Source: Zychaea mexicana (taxonomy: Eukaryota; Mucoromycota; Mucoromycetes; Mucorales; Lichtheimiaceae). Taken from it: a stretch of 64,000 bases of DNA. The notes under the pieces were generated by a model, which had not been told where the DNA came from, did not search any database, and worked only from the letters and a program-made list of their open reading frames with translations. Positions 59,480 through 64,000 of this stretch are shown here, one piece after another (the stretch's first letter is position 1; each line of letters begins with the position of its first letter). The translations under genes and the position numbers were made by a program. The DNA lies in NCBI RefSeq assembly GCF_025766255.1, contig NW_026516837.1, forward strand, positions 1 through 64,000, written 5' to 3'.

Positions 59480-60795
59480 CAAAAAAAAGAACAAAAATAG
59501 GAGATGAAGAGAAGCAAAACTTGCAAGTGAGGTGCAGGTTGACTGTTGGCTATGGATTTTTATAAACTCTGTATCGTTCTGCTTAAGCTCTGGCTTTGGC
59601 TTTGGATTTGGATTCATGCTTTGAATGAACAATATATTTGGAAGCTAAAGTAGTGCCACCTCCTCGTGGTAGCTTCTGGAAACATTGCTATCAAGCAGTG
59701 ACCAAGAGCACTACAAATATCATAGTAAACATAATAAATCTAATAAATGACTTTTCGTATAAAAAGCATATTATCTCTATGGTCTTGATACATCTTTTGC
59801 TTGGTTTCTTATACGTTTACTTGGCCGCATGCAATCTCGAATCATTGCTGAGCGTTATGTTGCATCCACCTGTGGATCCCGCCTGGTCTGTCAAAGGTGA
59901 TGGTATGAGAGGCATTTGTGACGAAGTGGCCCTTTCGTGTGGGGATTACCTTTGCGTCAGTTTTTGCCTGGTATATGTAAATACTATTTCCTTATAGCAC
60001 AAAAGCACTAATAGCAGACCCTTAGGCGAATGCCCATCTACAACGGCGACTGCATACATACGCAAAAATGGCATAGAATTTCGGTCACTGTTAGTAAACC
60101 TCTTCCTTTCTCTGTTTGTGTGTGTGTGGATATCCTGGCAGAGAGCGCTGTTGGTATGGAATGTTTGGGTTCACAGATCCAATTACTCGCTAAAATGGCG
60201 ACATAACACCTCAGTGACTGAATACTAGTTTCGCATCCACTTCTAGTAGGTAACGTACATGGCCACGCCAGTGTTTTCAAACTGGTTTCCTCCGTTGATT
60301 TTGTCTTTGCGCTGAGCTTCTCAGCTGCACTTCTCGAAAAAAAACTGTACGCACGTACCCAGGGATCGTAATACATATTATTAAGTAGGAGGAGTAGAAC
60401 ATATTATATTATATGTTACAATTACAGAGATAATGACTGTTTATGTGAGCAGCGTCATCATAAAAGCGGATCCACCGCAAGGATTGGGAGAGGTTTTTGT
60501 TTTCTTAAAAAGGATCCCATTTCACTGCATCGACCAAGCTCGCCAGGTTACGATCATCGTCAATCACGCTGACCACTGAGTTCGATGCGAGGCTAAAATG
60601 GACAAGTAGTCTACCTCCCAGGATGTGGAAAACTCTATCAAGCGTATTCAGCAGCGTCGTGTACCAGTGATGTCTCCAAGCTCGGGATCCCCTCCGATGT
60701 CCTCCCCCCACACACTCCCTACACCCCCAATTTTATTTTCACGGCCAGCACGAACGGTCTGTGCATATAGAGGCCGAGTATGATAGCAAAGTACA
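59480..60795. other. Intergenic region, no supported gene
   Basis: A plus frame at 59638-59997 (starting EAKVVPPPRGSFWKHCYQAV, with one hydrophobic segment) and a minus frame at 60505-60711 (ending SLVDAVKWDPF) look mildly protein-like. Neither has a start codon or partner exons I could join, so they are not called. Confidence 0.4.
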
Positions 60796-61110
60796 ATGGA
60801 GACCCTGCACGAAAAGCATCGTAACTTGGCCACAGAGCCGCAGAAAGACAAGGTCCTGGTATGTACGTGTTGCCAGGAGCCTGTACATTGTGCTGGTTGC
60901 AATTGTGTGGAAAAAGCTTTGCGAATCTCTTCGCGAGAACAGCCGCCATTCCGCTCGGAATTGGCCAAAATGCGTGACGCGACGAATACAATAAAATTAA
61001 TTTTTGACATGGTTGCCATGCTTGACATGGCAACAAGCAGCTTTCAGGAACAAGAAATGTCACAACCCCTGAATGCCATGGCAACAAAAAGGTCTTTTCC
61101 TGCAGTATAG
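60796..61110 (+). CDS. Small Cys-rich hypothetical protein
   Basis: 104 residues from ATG at 60796 to TAG at 61110. The N-terminal third holds VCTCCQEPVHCAGCNC, seven Cys/His within 16 residues, which could bind zinc. The remainder is helical with LIFDMVAMLDMATSSF. No family is recognised. Support is limited to the intact start-stop frame and the non-random Cys pattern. Confidence 0.4.
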   Translation: METLHEKHRNLATEPQKDKVLVCTCCQEPVHCAGCNCVEKALRISSREQPPFRSELAKMRDATNTIKLIFDMVAMLDMATSSFQEQEMSQPLNAMATKRSFPAV

Positions 61111-61347
61111 CTCATCGAAAACAAGCTTCCAGTTGTCTGCTTCAAAGGTCTCATAAGTCATAAAGAAGGATCTTTAATGTGAGTGGTAAGAGATCATGGG
61201 GCAAGGCAAACCAAAAAAGGAAATTCTTTGTGCATATCAAATCAAATCATATTAGAGCAAGTATAGATAAGGAAGCAGGATACAAAAAAACGCGTTTTCC
61301 TTTTTTTTTCTTCTTTACCAGTTTTTCTATTCTTCCGTACTTTTACG

Positions 61348-61977
61348 ATGAGCACTCACGCTGAAAACACCTACGACCGAGCCACAGGCTACTACAACTT
61401 CGACCACGACGATGCATCCACCATCCCCTACGACCACGACGATGCGTCCACCATCCCCTACGACCCTGACGCGGCATCACAGCTTTCATACCATTCCCGT
61501 TCCACCATCTCCTCCGCGCCACCCCAATTCTCGCCCGTCCTTACACCCACCTTCAGCTTCGACAACGCCAGCACGGCCTCACACCACTCCTTCGTCACCG
61601 TCTTCTCTTCCGACTCCTCCCTCATCATTGACCTCGGCAACAATGATGATGCGTCCAGTGCTCTGTCGCGTGCGGGTTCGTCCCCACCGCCATCACCGCA
61701 GTTCAGTCCTTTGCATTCTCCCGTCTTGCCGCCGTCCCCTCTTCCTCACCATTCTGCTCCCGCTTCCCCTGTCCTCTTCCCCGCTCTCGCTCCTCCGATG
61801 GTTGAGGTTGCCGATGACGAAGAGGCTGAAGAGGCGCCAGTGCCAGAAGAGGATGAAGAGATCCCATATGCTGGTGATATGATGGACATTGACAGCGACG
61901 ACATGGATATTGACGACGATCAGAGCAATCTGATGCACGTAGACTGGGTTCCTCCTTCGTACCCGTGGTGGTACTAA
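61348..61977 (+). CDS. Acidic Ser/Pro/Asp-rich hypothetical protein
   Basis: 209 residues, single exon, first ATG after a T-rich leader (61290-61345). It opens with two copies of a YDHDDASTIP unit (DNA repeat CGACCACGACGATGC), then Ser/Pro-rich sequence (SPPPSPQFSPLHSPVLPPSP). A strongly acidic block (VEVADDEEAEEAPVPEEDEE) and a DIDSDDMDIDDDQ stretch follow, ending in an aromatic VDWVPPSYPWWY tail. It looks intrinsically disordered. The aromatic-acidic C-terminus resembles a short binding or activation motif. No family recognised; the frame and composition support a real gene. Confidence 0.6.
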   Translation: MSTHAENTYDRATGYYNFDHDDASTIPYDHDDASTIPYDPDAASQLSYHSRSTISSAPPQFSPVLTPTFSFDNASTASHHSFVTVFSSDSSLIIDLGNNDDASSALSRAGSSPPPSPQFSPLHSPVLPPSPLPHHSAPASPVLFPALAPPMVEVADDEEAEEAPVPEEDEEIPYAGDMMDIDSDDMDIDDDQSNLMHVDWVPPSYPWWY

Positions 61978-63475
61978 AAACATCCATAAAGTAAGCTACT
62001 CTACATTGACCTTTTTATTGAGCACGTTCACTGACTTGGACACGTCTATTCTTTCTGTTATGATAGATCCCAAAAAAAAGCAAAAAACACCACAAAAGGT
62101 AAGTATAATGTTTCTGCTGTCTTGTGCTTCTGCTTCTTTCCTATAATAAACGCGCTCATTGATACCGGCTTCTTCTTTTTCGTACAAATTCTAATAGCAC
62201 CCAAAAAACAATTCAAAAGTCAAAACCCTCAAAAAACATTCAGTATTCAGTATTCAGTATTCCGTATAGCTATTGGTAACAAAGTCAACTCTCGTTTTAC
62301 TAAGCCTGCTTCAAACACATTGCTGCCTGATAAAGATGAAAACTAACATTACTGGCTGGTCGATTTAATAGGCCCTCCTTTTCTTGCTTCCGTTCTTTTT
62401 TACCGGCTCCTGCCTTATCCTCTTCTTCCCGCTTGTTGGCGCGTCGGCGTCGTGGTGATGTGTCGGTTCCTCGGTGATGCCTTCTCGGCATAGCTTCTTG
62501 GGGTGGTTCGTTTGGGCCCTCTTTGGTCGGCTTATTTACGTGGGCTGTTTTGGTATGTAGTTTAAAGAAGGCTGTCTCAAATTCAAGGAATATATTTACT
62601 GATTGGATCCATGTTCTTTAGGTCTTTGCGTGGTCGGTTCGGCTGCGATGCTTCTAGTGTTTTGTCTGGCGGCTTCCGCCTTCGTCAGGCGATGGGATGC
62701 AGTGGAGGGTACCCGGAGTAAGGTAAGGGCTGAGATGGAAGGCTGTGGCAAGGCACTGTGCTATCGCCTGTATAGGGAGATATAGGGGGCCTCTGCGCAT
62801 GTTTCACGATGACTTTGGACTAGATGGCTGTGGCACCACCGGTGTGCTGTATGGTGGTGCTAGGAACATTGCACTGTTGTTTGTCGGTTTTGGAGGACGT
62901 GGGTGACACCTTGCATAGCAGGAATGTACAATGGAGCGGCCCGGTAGACCATGGCTCTGTTTGCAGGCACGTATTAATCATCTTTACTTTCACGTAGTAA
63001 TAAAGTGAGCATGATTTACTAACTAATTTAAAGTATTTTTGCTAGTCCTCCAACCCCCTTTCTTGTAGCAGTCAATCGTTTTGACGATTGCTAATACAAG
63101 GGAGGGGAGCAGCTCTATGTAGGACCTAAAGCCGTCTTTGCATTGTGGCATTCATTTAGTCGTGGTTGCTCCATTGGTTCACACTGGCTCAAAAGACACC
63201 CCGTGGTACTCCTGCGTCGACAATACCACAGAGCATTGTTCCACAAGCATTACCACCTCACCGACCCCACAGCACGGTCCTCAGTCGTCCTCTGGAATGT
63301 GTTTACGCCTAAACCGCGTCTGATCCCTCGGGGGGCCTGGGTAGCAGTTAGCTGTCCCTCTGCTATGGAAGTGAGTATCCTTCTGTCTCATAACCCTTAC
63401 CCTCTGCTTCGGGTGCCTGAAGCTGGGGTGTCCGGGCTGGGGTAGTCCTGGCGAGAGCGGTGCGGTGGTAGTACG
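61978..63475. other. Region without a supported gene; possible coding fragments
   Basis: The minus frame about 62612-62300 (basic, QEAMPRRHHRGTDTSPRRRR then KREEEDKAGAGKKERKQ) and the plus frame 63143-63445 (SVVLWNVFTPKPRLIPRGAW) have protein-like composition but no start or full structure. The first resembles the basic nucleic-acid-binding tails of retroelement proteins. CAGTATT occurs three times in tandem at 62241-62261. Confidence 0.35.
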
Positions 63476-63706
63476 CTGCCATGTTGGGAGAGCGCCAGCT
63501 TTCCAGGCTAGCCGAGTAAAAAAAAAAAACTTGGCGCTGATCGTGGATTAGCAGAATCCCGTCTTTGGCTTGATTACGTCGTCGCTGCGTGTGGTTGTGC
63601 CTGACATGCCGTCATGGTGAGGTGGCGCCAAATTTCAGGCTAGCCGAGTACAAAAGCACCCTTGTGTCGAATCGAGGATTCGGAGAATCCCGTCTTTGGC
63701 TTGATT
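63476..63706 (+). repeat. Two diverged direct repeats with a conserved hairpin
   Basis: Copy 1 is about 63476-63575 and copy 2 about 63609-63706. Shared blocks are CAGGCTAGCCGAGTA (15 bp) and AGAATCCCGTCTTTGGCTTG plus ATT (23 bp). Between them GGATT-5nt-AATCC can pair in both copies while the loop sequence differs. No coding frame explains the conservation. Confidence 0.6.
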
Positions 63707-64000
63707 TTCTCTTGTCAAAATGCATGCCCATCACGAAAAAGCGTGCAACGGTGAATCACATGTTTCAGCGCAGCAATTTTATCATCACATCAAGAAGTAG
63801 CGCAACTCAGTGATACGGATAACAAGCAAGAAGTTGTAGCAACGAAGAGGCATCAGCATGGCTGACGGTTCAACTCGAGTATCTCAACAAGTTACGTTAA
63901 GGCGGCAAGGACATGTAAGGAGCAACACATAAAAGAGAGCGGTATCAGCACGTTGTAGACATAAAACCGAAAAGCACAAGAGCGGAAAGAATTGACAACA

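Noticed and set aside
60505..60711. Minus-strand frame ending SLVDAVKWDPF
   Set aside because: Composition is protein-like but there is no start codon and upstream exons could not be joined in phase.

Overview
The window is a eukaryotic chromosome segment and looks fungal, most likely early-diverging (Mucoromycota, probably Mucorales). Genes are dense and mostly split by short introns of about 45-145 nt with GTAAGT/GTATGT/GTACGT donors and CTAAC/TTAAC-type branch points. Proteins carry Asn/Ser/Gln/His-rich low-complexity tracts, and transposon relics are common. The taxon is inferred from style and gene content; no rRNA or other marker is present.

Layout. 1-1313 (-): start of a full-size MDR/P-glycoprotein-type ABC exporter, cut by the window edge. 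4.4-4.9 kb (-): a small basic hypothetical protein. 5.4-10.4 kb: an XPG/FEN1-like nuclease gene and a Fanzor (eukaryotic TnpB-like, RNA-guided nuclease family) gene. The Fanzor gene is split: its N-terminal half, ending in RuvC-I, lies on the minus strand, and its RuvC/zinc-ribbon half lies on the plus strand 4 kb away. The two halves abut in frame if the 4,084-bp segment 5392-9475 is inverted. 11.2-16.8 kb: three conserved genes, a mitochondrial ABC half-transporter (MDL1/ABCB10 type), Mediator subunit MED22 and a PTC2-like PP2C phosphatase. 17.2-22.5 kb (-): a caleosin domain fused to about 1,350 residues of degenerate LSGL/LSGV and NWLN-LPGV repeats. 23.7-25.5 kb (-): a secreted multicopper oxidase. 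26.1-27.6 kb (+): a coiled-coil protein with a Cys-pair motif. 31.2-34.2 kb (+): a ubiquitin-specific protease of the USP12/46-Ubp9/13 type. 35.6-36.5 kb (-): a disordered basic protein.

36.5-55.3 kb is gene-poor and transposon-rich. It holds an old LTR element without a polymerase (40.3-43.9 kb) that carries a foreign solo LTR inside its gag-like region. Next come three LINE copies stacked head to tail (44.1-49.2 kb), each followed by a 15-bp copy of the first 15 nucleotides of a tRNA-Tyr gene; the intact, intron-containing tRNA-Tyr(GTA) stands at the end of the stack. Two abutting LTRs follow 65 bp downstream of the tRNA. 55.3-57.2 kb (+): a bHLH transcription factor with CACGTG boxes upstream. 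The last 7 kb contain two small plausible proteins, a possible mitochondrial-presequence exon, a Tyr-codon hexanucleotide repeat and a pair of conserved non-coding repeats.

The spliced models for MDL1, MED22, PP2C, caleosin fusion, multicopper oxidase, USP and bHLH were joined by hand. Each gives an uninterrupted frame with a total length divisible by three. The most notable items are the XPG-Fanzor module with its apparent inversion, the tRNA-targeting LINE stack and the caleosin-repeat fusion.
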